A stretch of 64,000 bases of DNA from Incurvaria masculella (lineage: Eukaryota; Arthropoda; Insecta; Lepidoptera; Incurvariidae): assembly GCA_946894095.1 (NCBI GenBank), contig OX335655.1, positions 2,542,001-2,606,000 on the forward strand, written 5' to 3'. How positions within the stretch are numbered: the stretch's first letter is position 1; each line of letters opens with the position of its first letter. Below are positions 31,041-41,700 of this stretch, piece after piece. A program made the translations under genes and the position numbers. The notes under the pieces are model-generated. The model searched no databases and had not been told where the DNA came from. It was given only the letters and a program-made list of their open reading frames with translations.

Positions 31041-32502
31041 GAAGTATTTTCGTTTATTTTGAAAAAAATTACAAAATATAAATCTGATTTCGATATTGAT
31101 GGTGTCCACAAATTTTATTGCAACCTGAGACATAAATCAAATTAATTAAGTAAGTAATTTAACTTACTATTATTATTTTATTATAACTAAAAAATTCATT
31201 AATTAAATTAAATTAATACATAAGTCAAATTTTAAACAGTTCTAACATTTGTTGTAGTTGGCATCTAGTTTTCATGGAAGATATAGCGAGCAACAAATAT
31301 AATCGTAAAATGCATTACATTTTTCAAGGGAGTAGTTTTCTGGAAATCTCAAATTAATACATATCCGACTGGACGCTTACATTTTTTTGTAACAATAATG
31401 CGCTTTTGGAAAAGTTGGAGTGGAAAGAAAATGATAAAATTTAATCTGAAAGCTTTATCTAACGGCTAATATATTAAAAAAACATTTAAAATGTATTTTC
31501 TTGTTTCCACAAATAATGTCATTAATGTTTTTCTTAGTAAATCAGAAACATGTTTATTCGAATAGGTCCATACATTGTTTTTATGATCAACCGGCAAATC
31601 TCCATAATTCTATTGGTTTAACATCATAAAACGGGATGTTGCCACGGATTCAGAGAGGAAGAATCAATTAGTGAGCCTAACTGCTCTCCCCCCGGGCGGG
31701 GCGACAGTGACGGAGCGATTCTCCGAGCGAGGAAACCATTTTTCCAATTACCCTCACTTAAGCCCGGAAAACCAGCATCGCACCACCCCATTCCTGATAC
31801 ACGAACTTGGGTGAGAGCGTTTCTCGTGTTTTGTTATTTGCATGCGCCTAGGGGGCTGACACCGTATGCCTGGGTGCCGACGATCACATATCTATAGAGG
31901 TTACATTTATTTGTTCGGCTTATGTACCAAGATGTACTCGAAAGGATATTTGCCAGTTTTACGTTCTACTATGGGGCTGCGGAGTGCCATTTACTCACTT
32001 TAACAGAAGGAAGTGAGTAAAATTGTGTGCCGGGTGACTCTTTTAAAATTCAAATTTGTGGCTAGTTTTGTGAAACATTCATTTATAATGTATTTTTCCA
32101 CAAGGAAAGGCATGGGCTTTCGTCATACAGCCTCAATACTATTTTTTCTGTTATTTAAGAAATAACATTCCTGTTCAAAAAAATATAGTAGTTGACAAAT
32201 CATTACGATGAGACGAAAGAAGAATATTGTTATAGAACATATTCGTATACGAATGGTCGTGAATCTAAAAGTAAATTGTGCTGGCTGACGACCTTTACGT
32301 TCCGATATAGATGAAAAAATGTAGCGATATCAGTGCCAGTTGGGTCTCTGTAAACTATTGAATATTGACTATCGGAGCTTTCATACACACGAGCTGTCAT
32401 AATGACACCATGTGGCGATTTGAGCTGCCAGCAGTGATAAGTAATATAATATAAACGTATATGGCTGCCAGACATTGCCAAATGGATCAAAGCGAATCCG
32501 GA
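31041..32502. other. Unannotated stretch of about 1.5 kb
   Basis: No supported gene. A GC-rich scrap at 31680-31725 (CCCCCCGGGCGGGGCGACAG) stands out. The minus-strand frame 32230-32577 runs into the MITE and has no domain. Confidence 0.4.
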
Positions 32503-33046
32503 TAGACTAGGAGGTCGGGACGAAAATGATAACGATAACGTAAATGGCTGAAACTGGATTAATATGATAAAGACCAACCCTCTAAAGCTAAATGGGTCGG
32601 TCTGCCTTTTCCAAGTGGTTGCGTTACCGCGATAGCCTGAAAAAGTAGTTATTATGACAAAAAAAATGTGAAAGGTAAATGACTACAAATAAAGTATCAG
32701 TACATACTTGCTTAGCAATACCAAACTAAACAAATATTTGGTTACATTTCGTAGTTACAGGCGATTTCGGTTAAGATATAACTTCAGGTATATTCAAGTA
32801 TGAAATCAAAAACCGAATGGTTATTGTTGGATAATTAATAGGTATCAATATGTCTAATCAATCAGTATATTCATCAGCAGGTACATACGAATATCTATGT
32901 TGCATAGCCAACCTAGTTAACGCAACCGCTTGGCGCAGGCAGACCGACATATTTAGCATCAAAGAAGGTTTGGTCTCTAACCTGTGAACCCAGATTCAGC
33001 CATTTACCTTATCGTGACCAAAATTTTCGCGACCCCCGGAATAGGA
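32503..33046. mobile_element. MITE with TIRs over 100 bp, copy B (inverted relative to copy A)
   Basis: Left TAGACTAGGAGGTCGGGACG and GGTCGGTCTGCC; right GGCAGACCGACATATTTAGC and GCGACCCCCGGAATAGG. The arms are imperfect over at least 100 bp. The interior matches 12510-13066 reversed (AACCAAATATTTG, TATCAGTACATAC). Confidence 0.8.
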
Positions 33047-33690
33047 ATTCTCATGATTAAATATTTTATTAGAGATGTTTTATTTCATTATATACAGAAT
33101 TAACAGATTTTTATTAAAAAAATATCGAAAATAGGAAGATAGGATTAAAATAGGTTGTGTTACATTAATAAGAGCGAAAATGCAGAACATGTGCCCACAC
33201 TTCATCAAATTAAAAATCCTCGACCCTATAATATTTGTAAAACCTTGTTTTTAATTTTAATTTCGGGCCGTGGAGCGCAGACGCAAAGGCTTTCTCGGAG
33301 AGACTTTGTGTCAAATTGAGAGAGCTAACCGGGGGTCCCACAATCGGGGGCCTACTTTTACCAAAAAATTAGTCTGGCTATTCAGCGCGGAAACGCCGCT
33401 AGTGTTCTAGGAACATTAAAAAAAGACGTTGCAGAGGAATATTTTAATTCAGTTTAGTTATAATTATTTTAATTTTTGTTATGAAATATTGTTTTCGATT
33501 AAATTGTGTTATGCATTTTTATTCATAAATTGCCCATTTGGTAAGTCGAGGTGAATGTTCTAATTAAGTGGTTTTAATTTTGGAAATGTTCTTTGTAAAT
33601 AATCTGCTATATTTGTAGAACCAATCGTAAAACAAGGACACATCTTAAAAAACTCAAATTGTAAGCATATTCAAACCGCAACTAAATGTT
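33047..33690. other. Unannotated stretch
   Basis: No supported feature. Confidence 0.4.
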
Positions 33691-33812
33691 TCTTTGTGTT
33701 ACTGCACATGGATGGCTAATATCATAATTACTGCATTAGCCCAAACCAGATCATGGGAGCTAGGTACCATGCCAGGAAATTCCTTTTATTGCACTGTTAC
33801 ATTGAATAGGGT
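33691..33812 (-). mobile_element. SINE tail fragment
   Basis: GCACATGGATGGCTAATATC, GGGAGCTAGGTACCATGCCA and TTGCACTGTTACATTGAA are the reverse of the 5S-type SINE tail. The fragment ends at the TTAA element that begins at 33815. Confidence 0.75.
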
Positions 33813-33814
33813 GG

Positions 33815-34297
33815 TTAAGGCCCTGGTACTAGCCAAATCGCCAAGTTAGACGAGGCACCCCAAGTTAACTAACTAAGTCTGACGATTATAAGTGTCATTC
33901 TTACAATATATGATTCCTTGTCTAGGAATCGACCTATTTTTGTTAATGTATGTTTCCTTTTTCTATACAAAATACATTGCGGAAACGGTGTCCATTTCCG
34001 AACTTTTTTGACTAAATGTAGAAATCTAAAAGCAAATGGAATTTTTTGTTATGCATATATATGCTGTTTTTTTTGCTTATATCTAGAAATCGAATTACTT
34101 TCAGATTTCTAATGAGAAAAATCAACTTTTTTATTTTTATTATTATTTAAATAAATGATGGAATAAAAAAATATTAACAATCCATTATCAGTCTGGAGTT
34201 CTATTTGGATTTGCTGAAGCGTTTCACTACATATTATTACATTTGTTAAAAAGTGCATTTGTGTGGCGCGAGTAGTTGGCTAGTCCTAGCGCCTTAA
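33815..34297 (+). mobile_element. TTAA-bounded element with AAGGC..CTAGCCAA ends, full length
   Basis: The left end TTAAGGCCCTGGTACTAGCC pairs with the right end GGCTAGTCCTAGCGCCTTAA as imperfect TIRs, both bounded by TTAA. A second copy with the same left end starts at 41276. The internal frame 33918-34112 is not conserved between copies, so it is not a gene. Confidence 0.7.
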
Positions 34298-34497
34298 CGC
34301 GGACAGTTTTGAACCGGGGCGGGATTAAACTGGCCAAGTTTTTTGTATGCGATACACGAAAACTAATGTACGTTGAGGTACTAATTATGCTTAAGAAATT
34401 TGGTTTGTATAACCTTAGTTCTTGCCCCTAAATCCTAGCCAGAATTTCAGTTTGATTGGCTTTATTGTAATGCAGTAGATAGCACTAGGCACTAGTG

Positions 34498-34735
34498 TTA
34501 GGGCCAATTTTTCTATTCTCAGATAGTATACTTATCGGACTGATAGTACAAATTCACGTTGGTTAAAAGACGGATAATCATTGCTGGTTAACTATATCTT
34601 CTATCACAATTATCTGACTATAATTTTACTAATAAACACATGGACTTACCATATCGGAGGGATAAGCAGAAGCGTAAATAAACCCGTCGAACAGCTATCT
34701 GGCTTTTTATTAGACCATTGAAAAATCAGCCCTAA
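34498..34735. mobile_element. MITE with GGGCYGATTTTTCAAT ends, copy 1
   Basis: TTAGGGCCAATTTTTCTATT at the left; CCATTGAAAAATCAGCCCTAA at the right. The interior (TCTATCACAATTATCTGACT) is shared with 47326-47549. About 240 bp, non-coding. Confidence 0.85.
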
Positions 34736-35400
34736 GTTTTAATTTAATCTATGGTAATTAAATTATTAAAAGTGCATTGTTTTCATTTTTTAAACTTTGT
34801 ATGGATCCAACTGATTTGCAACCCTGTTATCATAAACAAATACTACACTTACAAAAGAGATGAAAAATTAGATTTATTTAATTTTATTTAATACATTTTA
34901 AAATGTCCTACAATATTTAAAGCTAGTTAAAAGAAAAACATTAATAAAAATACAAATTTATCAAATATACTTATAAAAAAATTACGTGAAAGAATTCGCC
35001 AAATATTTAATGAAAATTCAGTCCAGGTATCTTGCGAGAACATTTATTTCATTATATAATAAAAAAGCGTCACGTCGTATCTGAGAGAATCAATTTCACT
35101 TCGCAGGACCGGCGTGCGAAGGATCACGTTTCTGGGGAATAATTTCTGAACAGAGAATGAGTAGGTGAAGGGTGGGGGGTTGTTATAACGAACTTTACCC
35201 CCGAAGTGGCACGAGTTATGATTTATCACAAGTACTTTCCACGAGCCGTTCAGACCATAGTAAAACCAGAATGAGTAGGTTTTCTTATTAAACGGAATTT
35301 AATTAGTTTTTATAAATGTTTTTGGAATATTACCATTGGGTATATGCAATTTATAACAATCCGCCATTACTGATACTGTTGCGATGAAAAGTTACTAAGC
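34736..35400. other. Unannotated stretch
   Basis: No supported feature. The minus-strand frame 35044-35229 has no domain. Confidence 0.4.
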
Positions 35401-35429
35401 TAAAAAAAATGTTGCTACCACTTCTGTCG

Positions 35430-35604
35430 CTGCGTGGCGGTTGACACCACAGAACAATTAGGAGGTAAGAACTGTGAAGTGGGCGGAACTCGCGCGCCGG
35501 TCTTTAGCGGGGACCCGCGCACTTCATACGCGCATGATTCACTCCTCTGCGGCGTTCCTGTGCATTAACTTATCCGTGATACAATCTAAAATTGAAAAGG
35601 AGTA
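35430..35604 (+). promoter_or_regulatory. CpG-rich stretch, candidate promoter and 5'UTR
   Basis: CG dinucleotides are dense (CGCGCGCCGG, GGGGACCCGCGCAC) compared with the surroundings. It lies just upstream of the THAP-like ATG at 35605. No TATA box is evident. This is inferred from composition only. Confidence 0.35.
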
Positions 35605-35694
35605 ATGCCGTACTGTGCCATAATAACGTGTAAACGCGACAGCCGGGTGCACAACCTTCATAATGGCGGAGTTTCATATCACCGGTTTGTTTGA
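35605..35694 (+). CDS. Candidate first exon of a THAP-domain protein
   Basis: From ATG at 35605 the frame reads MPYCAIITCKRDSR, then NGGVSYHRF, before a stop if unspliced (TGA at 35692-35694). This is the start of a THAP zinc finger: M-P-x-C-x4-C near the N-terminus and a (V/I)SYHRF motif about 20 residues later. THAP domains are sequence-specific C2CH DNA-binding modules found in transcription regulators and in P-element-type transposases. A plausible splice donor (CACCG/GTTTGT) lies at about 35684, just where many THAP first exons end. The remaining cysteine, histidine and AVPTF-type motifs would be in later exons, which I could not find downstream. It could be a host gene start or a transposon remnant. 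Confidence 0.45.
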   Translation: MPYCAIITCKRDSRVHNLHNGGVSYHRFV

Positions 35695-36890
35695 TTTACA
35701 TGTATAGCGATAAAATTTACAACAAAAACACTACGAAACAATATGGCGTCGCGGCGTCGTCGCTTTGCTTGCCGGGTCATGTCTCGCTACTCTGTTAGTG
35801 ACTGCGTGCGTGTGAGGCGCTCGGCCGTGTTCGAAAGTGACGTAACATTTGATTGCAAACAGTATTGGACTTCCAACATAGATCCATTACGTTAAGGTTC
35901 ATATTAACTGAACAAATGTGGATTTGTTGTTTGGTTATTAATTAAGAAGAGATAGCCAATTGCGACGGTTATACATCCGCGAAGCAAAAAGGTCTTAAGT
36001 AAAACGGTAACAGCGGTCCTGGAACAAATTTACAAACGTTTCACTTCCTGCCTCCTCAATATTCGGTGGTTGACACTTACGGTTGTGCGGTGTGCCGTAT
36101 CGGATTTCGCCGACATATTTCGCACGCTGCGCCGAGGGCTTCTTTGGTTGATGTATGACAAGCCAAGTTGTTGAACGTTGCACTAGTATAGCGGCGGAGA
36201 CTCCTGAAGAGGGGAAGGGCGAGCGAAATATGTTAACGTAATTCAACGGTTACCGCCCTTTTTTCAATTTATGTAATGTAAAATTCCTTAAACTATATTA
36301 ATAACAACTAACATAATTTAATGTTCCTAACTAATTCATTGTTACATCTAAAGACTTAGCTGAAATATTACAACGTTCATACGAATACCAGGAATCACTG
36401 GTTAACTTTACCGGTTTAGTTAGCCGATGTCTACCATAGCGATAGAGAAAGTATACTATGTACTATGCTATGGAAATATAAAAAAACCTATTTGATGTCT
36501 AGGAATGCAGTAGAATTCTTTCCACAATAATATAGAGTCGCGTAAAATGCAGGCAGTACTTTAGTCAATCAATACAATAATTCCGTGATACAAAATGTAT
36601 CAGATGGTGCTGAAAAAAATGTTTTCACGCATTTCCATAAAATATTTAATGATTTATGAAAATAACGTACTATTCTGATTTTACTATGTCCGGAGCAACA
36701 ATGGGAGCTCTGAGAAGCACGATCCTGAAGATTGAGAGCTTGTTCCAAGAATATTATGCAAAGTGAGCTGTAGCGTGAAAGGGGTAGTAAGAGTTGGGTA
36801 TGAGCATATTTTCCTGAAACAAATAAATAATAAGGCTCGGAAATGGTTCTATTCAAAGAGCTCCAGGGCAGATAAAAAATATTAGGGTTC
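35695..36890. other. Unannotated stretch, CpG-rich at its left end
   Basis: CG-rich up to about 35840 (GTCGCGGCGTCGTCGC), then AT-rich. The minus-strand frames 35995-36246 and 36569-36856 have no recognised domain. Confidence 0.4.
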
Positions 36891-37120
36891 CGTACCCAAA
36901 GGGTGAAAACGGACCCTAATACTAAGCCTCCGCTGTCAGTCCGTCCGTCCGTCCGTCCGTCCGTCCGTCACAGGGCTGTATCTCATGAACCGTAACAGGA
37001 AGCTGAAATTTTCACAGATTATGTATTTTCAAATTAAAGGGTCAAATTAAACAAAAACGTGTTTTTTTTGTAAATCTTGTACGATTCGTGTGCGAGTCCG
37101 ACTCGCACATGGTCGGTTTT
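36891..37120 (+). mobile_element. (CCGT)n-bearing element, internally shortened
   Basis: TTAGGGTTCCGTACCCAAAG, (CCGT)7 at about 36941-36968, then CGACTCGCACATGGTCGG. It lacks about 70 bp of the usual middle. Its 3' poly(T) runs straight into a reversed SINE tail (37117-37153). Confidence 0.9.
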
Positions 37121-37153
37121 TATGTGACTGGAAATAGATAGCTAATACCACAC
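37117..37153 (-). mobile_element. Reversed SINE tail stub
   Basis: TTTTATGTGACTGG, then GATAGCTAATACCACACC, is the reverse complement of the tail of the 5S-headed SINE that follows in plus orientation. The unit 37117-37541 therefore has inverted termini of about 35 bp. Confidence 0.8.
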
Positions 37154-37156
37154 CCA

Positions 37157-37541
37157 GCGAGCCTCAGTGGCCCAGTGGCGCGACACTTCGGCGATCGCTC
37201 TCCGAAGTTAAGCAACGCTGGGTCCGGTCTGGTCTTGGATGGGTGACCATTCGACCGTTGAGAGAGGCTGGCCGTGGTTCGGATTCCACGTTAAACTGTA
37301 GGTCCCCTTCCTTACTTACTAGGTGGTAGGGTTTATCCCGCCCGGGTTGGTACCATCGCATTGGATGAACGATGGTCGAAGCGGCAATGAAAATTGTCCG
37401 TGTTTTCCATCCATTCCAATGTAGCCGTGCAATATAAGGAAGGTCCTGGCATGGCACCTAGTTCCCATGTGGTGTGTTGGGCTAATACCATGACAGACGG
37501 TGTGGTATTAGCCATCCATGTCCAGTCACATAAAAAAAAAA
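37157..37541 (+). mobile_element. SINE with tRNA/5S hybrid head, full length
   Basis: The head in order: TGGCCCAGTGGCGCGACAC (perfect tRNA A-box pattern), GATCGCTCTCC, GAAGTTAAGCAACGCTGGGT and CTTGGATGGGTGACC (5S internal control region A-box and C-box). The shared body follows, then CAGTCACATA9. It is almost identical to 44105-44486 and to 20231-20610 reversed. Confidence 0.95.
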
Positions 37542-37599
37542 CCACAGTCATAATATTAAACCACGTTTATTTATTTTCTTATTTCTTAGAGAAAAACAC

Positions 37600-37957
37600 G
37601 GCTTTGTCATTATCGAAGGCTTTATACACCTGACATAGGTTAAATTGACGACGGCCTAGCCAGAGAATACTTGAAATGCTATAAATTACATTTATTTATA
37701 TTATTGTATTAGCAACTTTGTTAGAATTAAGTAATTTAAGTTGAGAATTGCTGTTTCTTTTCGGTTCTATGAAAGGATTGTTTGGCAGTAGCAATTATAA
37801 TCTAAGTGTGTACATATTTCATAATTGTGGACGGAAAAATATGTTATGTAAACCCGTGAAGTTGCTTTGCGGATTCTTCTTTACTGGGTTGATCGAATCT
37901 GCGGACATAACTTAGTGTAGTTAGACTACCAAAAAGCTTAAATAAATTAAATAAAAA
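37600..37957 (+). repeat. LINE 3' tail-like repeat (TTTCTTTGCGGATT family)
   Basis: GGCTTTATACACCTGACATAG, TTGCTTTGCGGATTCTTC, TTTACTGGGTTGATCGAATC and a terminal AAATAAATTAAATAAA match 13566-13900. Confidence 0.7.
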
Positions 37958-38211
37958 GAAAGTGAAAAATTAATTGTTCATGTGTCTCTCTTTATTTATT
38001 TACATTTTAAATTATATTTTCTATGTATAACTGATGCACATTTTGGCGTCATGTCTATACCTCTACGAAAGGGTTAGGCAGGGCGTACAATGATTAACAT
38101 TATATTGTGTTCTAAAATATCAGGGCGAAATGCACTGGTTTGAACTTTATATATAAACCAGGAAAAAAAATCACTCAATCAAGGCCGGCTGAACTTTTCC
38201 ACCTAGTAAGG

Positions 38212-38430
38212 TTTTTTATGCAACTTGACATGGATGAAATAAGTCAAACACGCCACATGGAAACAGGCGCCATGCCAGTATTGTCTATATGTCTACATTG
38301 AACTAACTGTACGAAAAAACACGTTTATCTTTCATTGCCGCTTCGACCATCGCTTATTCAATTCGATGGTATCATCCCGGGCAGGCCTCACCGACCTGAC
38401 CTAGAAAGTATAATCCAATTTACGTGGAAT
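38212..38430 (-). mobile_element. SINE, old, truncated
   Basis: TTTTTTATGCAACTTGACAT, GGCGCCATGCCAGTATTG, CATTGCCGCTTCGACCATCG and ATTCGATGGTATCATCCCGG keep the shared body order. The head is missing. Confidence 0.75.
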
Positions 38431-38668
38431 TTTGACACGAGTTTCTTAAAAAAAACACGAAGTAAAGAATTTAAATCGCGATCCTGTCTGTCTGTCGACT
38501 CCTTGTGATTTTGGTATTTTAACATTAATTCACTTACAAGTTATATAAGCGGAATAGTGGCTTTCCGTGTTTTCTTTAACTGTACGCTTACGCCCCCTCC
38601 CCCCTTCACGTTAGTCTATAGGAGTATTTCCAAGCACAGAAAGAAATGCACAGGGAATACAAGTTGAG

Positions 38669-39075
38669 TGGCTCGAAGCCTAGTGGCGCGGGGACTGGCC
38701 TAGCGTACCAGAGACTTGGGTTCAATACCAACTTGCACCACTGTCTTTCTCTTTCAAAGTTCGATAAGTGCATTTCGTCACGAATGCGAGCTGCTCCATG
38801 GTTCGGAATCCATGTAAAACTGTAGGTCCCCTTACCCTACTAGGTGGTAGGGTTTAAGCCCGCCCGGGTTGGTACCATCGCATTGGATGAAAATATGGTC
38901 GAAGCGGCAATGAAAAATTGTCCGTGTTTTCCATCCAGTAAAATGTAGCCGTGCTCATAAAGGGAAGGTCCTGGCATGGCACCTAATTCCTTCGGGAATG
39001 TGTTGTATTGGACTAATATCATAACGGTAGTTGTGTGGTATTAGCCATCCATGTCAGGTCGCATAAAAAAAAAAA
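38669..39075 (+). mobile_element. SINE with tRNA-like head, full length
   Basis: The head GGCTCGAAGCCTAGTGGCG (A-box) and GGGTTCAATACC (B-box, GGTTCAATACC) is followed by the shared body and CAGGTCGCATA11. It is a reference copy for the tRNA-headed subfamily. Confidence 0.95.
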
Positions 39076-39378
39076 GTGTCGAAACACACACAGAACATTA
39101 ACTAGGAAAGTATACTTAAAATTTAACAAGATTTACGTGACAATGAAGTAAGACGCATTCGAAATAAATAGCTCCGAATTTAGTTGAGACTTCACCCTAG
39201 CCACTTCTCTTGGTGCGCCGTTCCTCGAAGCGACTTTAATCGCGTTTGTGTCAAAGGAAACTCCACCAAACTAACATCAAAGGCCAAACTGACCCTCGTC
39301 GAAACAAACCCGTTTAAAAAGGTCACAACTAACGTAGGTACACGACGCCCGTCCAATTAAGTGTTGCCAGTCAGTCCT

Positions 39379-39418
39379 GGCACGCCTTCGCCTAACGATG
39401 GTTAGGCGAAGGCGTGCC
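39379..39418. repeat. Perfect hairpin, 18-bp arms
   Basis: GGCACGCCTTCGCCTAAC, loop GATG, GTTAGGCGAAGGCGTGCC. Confidence 0.95.
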
Positions 39419-39430
39419 TTAGGTTTAGAT

Positions 39431-39487
39431 TAGATTCATTCGCAGGTTGGTTAAGCCTGAGACTAAACCAACCTGCGAATGAATCTA
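39431..39487. repeat. Perfect hairpin, 22-bp arms
   Basis: The left arm 39431-39452 starts TAGATTCATTCGCAGG; the right arm 39466-39487 is its exact reverse complement. The loop is 13 nt. It begins 12 bp after the hairpin at 39379. Confidence 0.95.
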
Positions 39488-39792
39488 AACATTCCTACGA
39501 ATGTATGCTTTCGGATTAAATCGACAGCGAAATTTGTAAAATGGAATGAAATTTTTCAAGATGGTACTTTGTATGGGGATCAATCGAAAGAAAAGTGTCA
39601 TTTGGTCGATACTTGCGACGATGCCGCCATATAATTTGTAAATAAGTAAATATTCCACACATATGCCACCCACATAAGCACACCCTCAAACACATACACA
39701 CACACCCTGACCCTCTCCTTCACAAACACCCACTTACATTAATACATAAAACAAGCACAAGGTCGTGTAGAAAGAAAATTTATTATTTTAAT

Positions 39793-40316
39793 TTAAGGTT
39801 GCCCAACCCGGCGGGACTAACTCATTCGCGGGCACTGTACAAAACCAAGAAAAAAAGAAAAAGACAGGCTCCGTGATGAGGAAGATGCAACATGTCCATG
39901 AAAAGACAATGTGCATAGGGTATGATTTGGTAAGATTTACGAAAATTTTCATTTCAAAACGACTTATAGCTAAAAGTAAACCACGACCGCTGTAGTCAAA
40001 AATCTGACAAAAACTAAATAGATTATAAATCTTGATTAAATAATCTATGTTTGATGACTAATCTTTTTAAGATTTTCTTACTTTATCATTGCGTAATAAA
40101 CCAGCAAAGTTTTTGTATAAAACGCGCGAAAAAATCGAACTTTCGGACCTTATAACTTAGAAACCAAACACAATTTTACAATGCCAACGGTCATCAAACA
40201 TCTAGTTCGATCAAATAAAGCTCTTTTGAGCAAAATTTGGGATCTCTGATAAGAAATATGGGCGTGATCTTCTTTCCCCGTTTGTATGGGGAGTTGAGCG
40301 GGTTGGGCCACCTTAA
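39793..40316 (+). mobile_element. TTAA-bounded GGTGGCCC MITE
   Basis: TTAAGGTTGCCCAACCCGGC to GGGTTGGGCCACCTTAA. The interior is as in 8881-9434 but lacks about 35 bp after GGTACAAAACC-type sequence. Confidence 0.9.
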
Positions 40317-40700
40317 GCAATTAGCTTATTAGCTATTACATGTAATTTATATTAACTTACTGCAATGAACTTTCTATAACTAACCAAAGTTGTTGTCTGG
40401 TGTGTACTTATACTTTGTTTATATCAGAGGAAATCTCTAATTGGCAAATATTTTATTTTATTTTCTAAATTAAATAAATTAAAAATAACGTATAGGAAGC
40501 CAAACATCGCCACCGCGTGCAAATGTACTCCCGAAATATGTTGTCAGTTACCACCCACAAAAACTCTGCAATACGTCTCCCGAATCGTTCTCCTATTAAC
40601 GGTTTTTTTTAAATTATGAAAAAACTTTAACTTATGTAGATATGCACCAATGAATGACTATTACTCAAAACGTCATTCCAATTGCGAACAAAGTAGATTT
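40317..40700. other. Unannotated AT-rich stretch
   Basis: No supported feature. Confidence 0.4.
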
Positions 40701-41070
40701 CTGAAACGCAAATTTTGTACAAAACATCGAAACAATCACGAGGGCGAATTTCTTCCACGTCCAGCAGCGACGGGAACCTCGACGCGCGAACACGTTCACG
40801 CTTGACCGGTTCATGTGCCCCGAGGATCGATAGGCGCGTCACCATAACCCGGCGGAACCTGAGCCCGCGCGCGGCCTGCCAAGTGGAGGGCCGGCCCGCG
40901 CCAAGCCACTGGACGTAATGCGCGATTAATAAAGCCCGACGTCCACTGGAACACACCCGAACTTGAACTGCGACACTCGGCGAAATTAAAAAGCCCGCGA
41001 ACAAGTCCGAACTTCGATGCTGCGCTGATGCATGCCTCGAGAACCGACGAAGCCTTAGGTCGCCAGGCGA
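40701..41070. other. GC-rich island with unassigned frame
   Basis: CG-dense (CCCGCGCGCGGCCTGCCAAG at 40863). A 125-codon minus-strand frame (40627-41004) and a plus-strand frame (40715-40918) are both open, as GC-rich DNA often is. I recognise neither. It could be a promoter or first exon of a host gene. Confidence 0.3.
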
Positions 41071-41246
41071 ACTACGAACTGTATCGAGTGCGCGCTGTCG
41101 AGAAGGCGATATAGCCTGTCAAAAATATTTTAAGCGTTTGACAGCTGGTATCGAAAACGCTCTCGCTACCATCTGTCAAACGCATACAATATTTTTGAAA
41201 GGCGGTATCGCCTTCTCGACAGCGCGTACTCGATAGAGTTCGTAGT
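41071..41246. repeat. Long imperfect foldback, arms about 80 bp
   Basis: ACTACGAACTGTATCGAGTG, GCTGTCGAGAAGGCGATAT and AAATATTTTAAGCGTTTGAC pair with GTCAAACGC.TACAATATTT, ATCGCCTTCTCGACAGC and TACTCGATAGAGTTCGTAGT around a loop of about 16 nt. A few mismatches only. A transcript would form a long hairpin. Confidence 0.9.
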
Positions 41247-41275
41247 AGGTCTCCAGGTCTTTAATACGTTTGTGG

Positions 41276-41700
41276 TTAAGGCCCCGGTACTAGCCAAATC
41301 GCAAAGTTTGACGAGGCACCCCTAATTACCTATGTAATTCTGACGATTTGAAATTGTATTATTACAATATATGATTCCTTGTCTAGCGATCATCCTATTT
41401 TCGTTAATGTATTTTTCCTCTTTCCATACAAAAAAAATTGTAGAAACGGTGTCCACTTCAGAACTTTCTTGAGAAATTCCAAAGCAAATGGAATTATTTG
41501 TTAATGCATTTATGAAGTTTCCACTTATATCTAGGGATCATCTTCATTTAAAATTTCTAATGTGAAAAATCTACATTATTGTTATTCAAATAAATGATGG
41601 AATAAGAAAATATTAAGAATCCATTATTAGTCTGGAGTTGTATTTAAACTTAATGAGGCTTTTAACTACATATTATTACATTTGTTAAAAGTACATTTTT
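41276..41700 (+). mobile_element. TTAA element, second copy, right end lost
   Basis: TTAAGGCCCCGGTACTAGCC, TTGACGAGGCACCCC, ATATGATTCCTTGTCTAG and TTACTACATATTATTACATT follow the same order as 33815-34260. The right TIR is absent; a SINE begins at the break. Confidence 0.8.

Noticed and set aside
37195..37255. A 5S rRNA gene
   Set aside because: Only the internal control region is present. The 5' and 3' stem sequences are missing and a SINE body follows.
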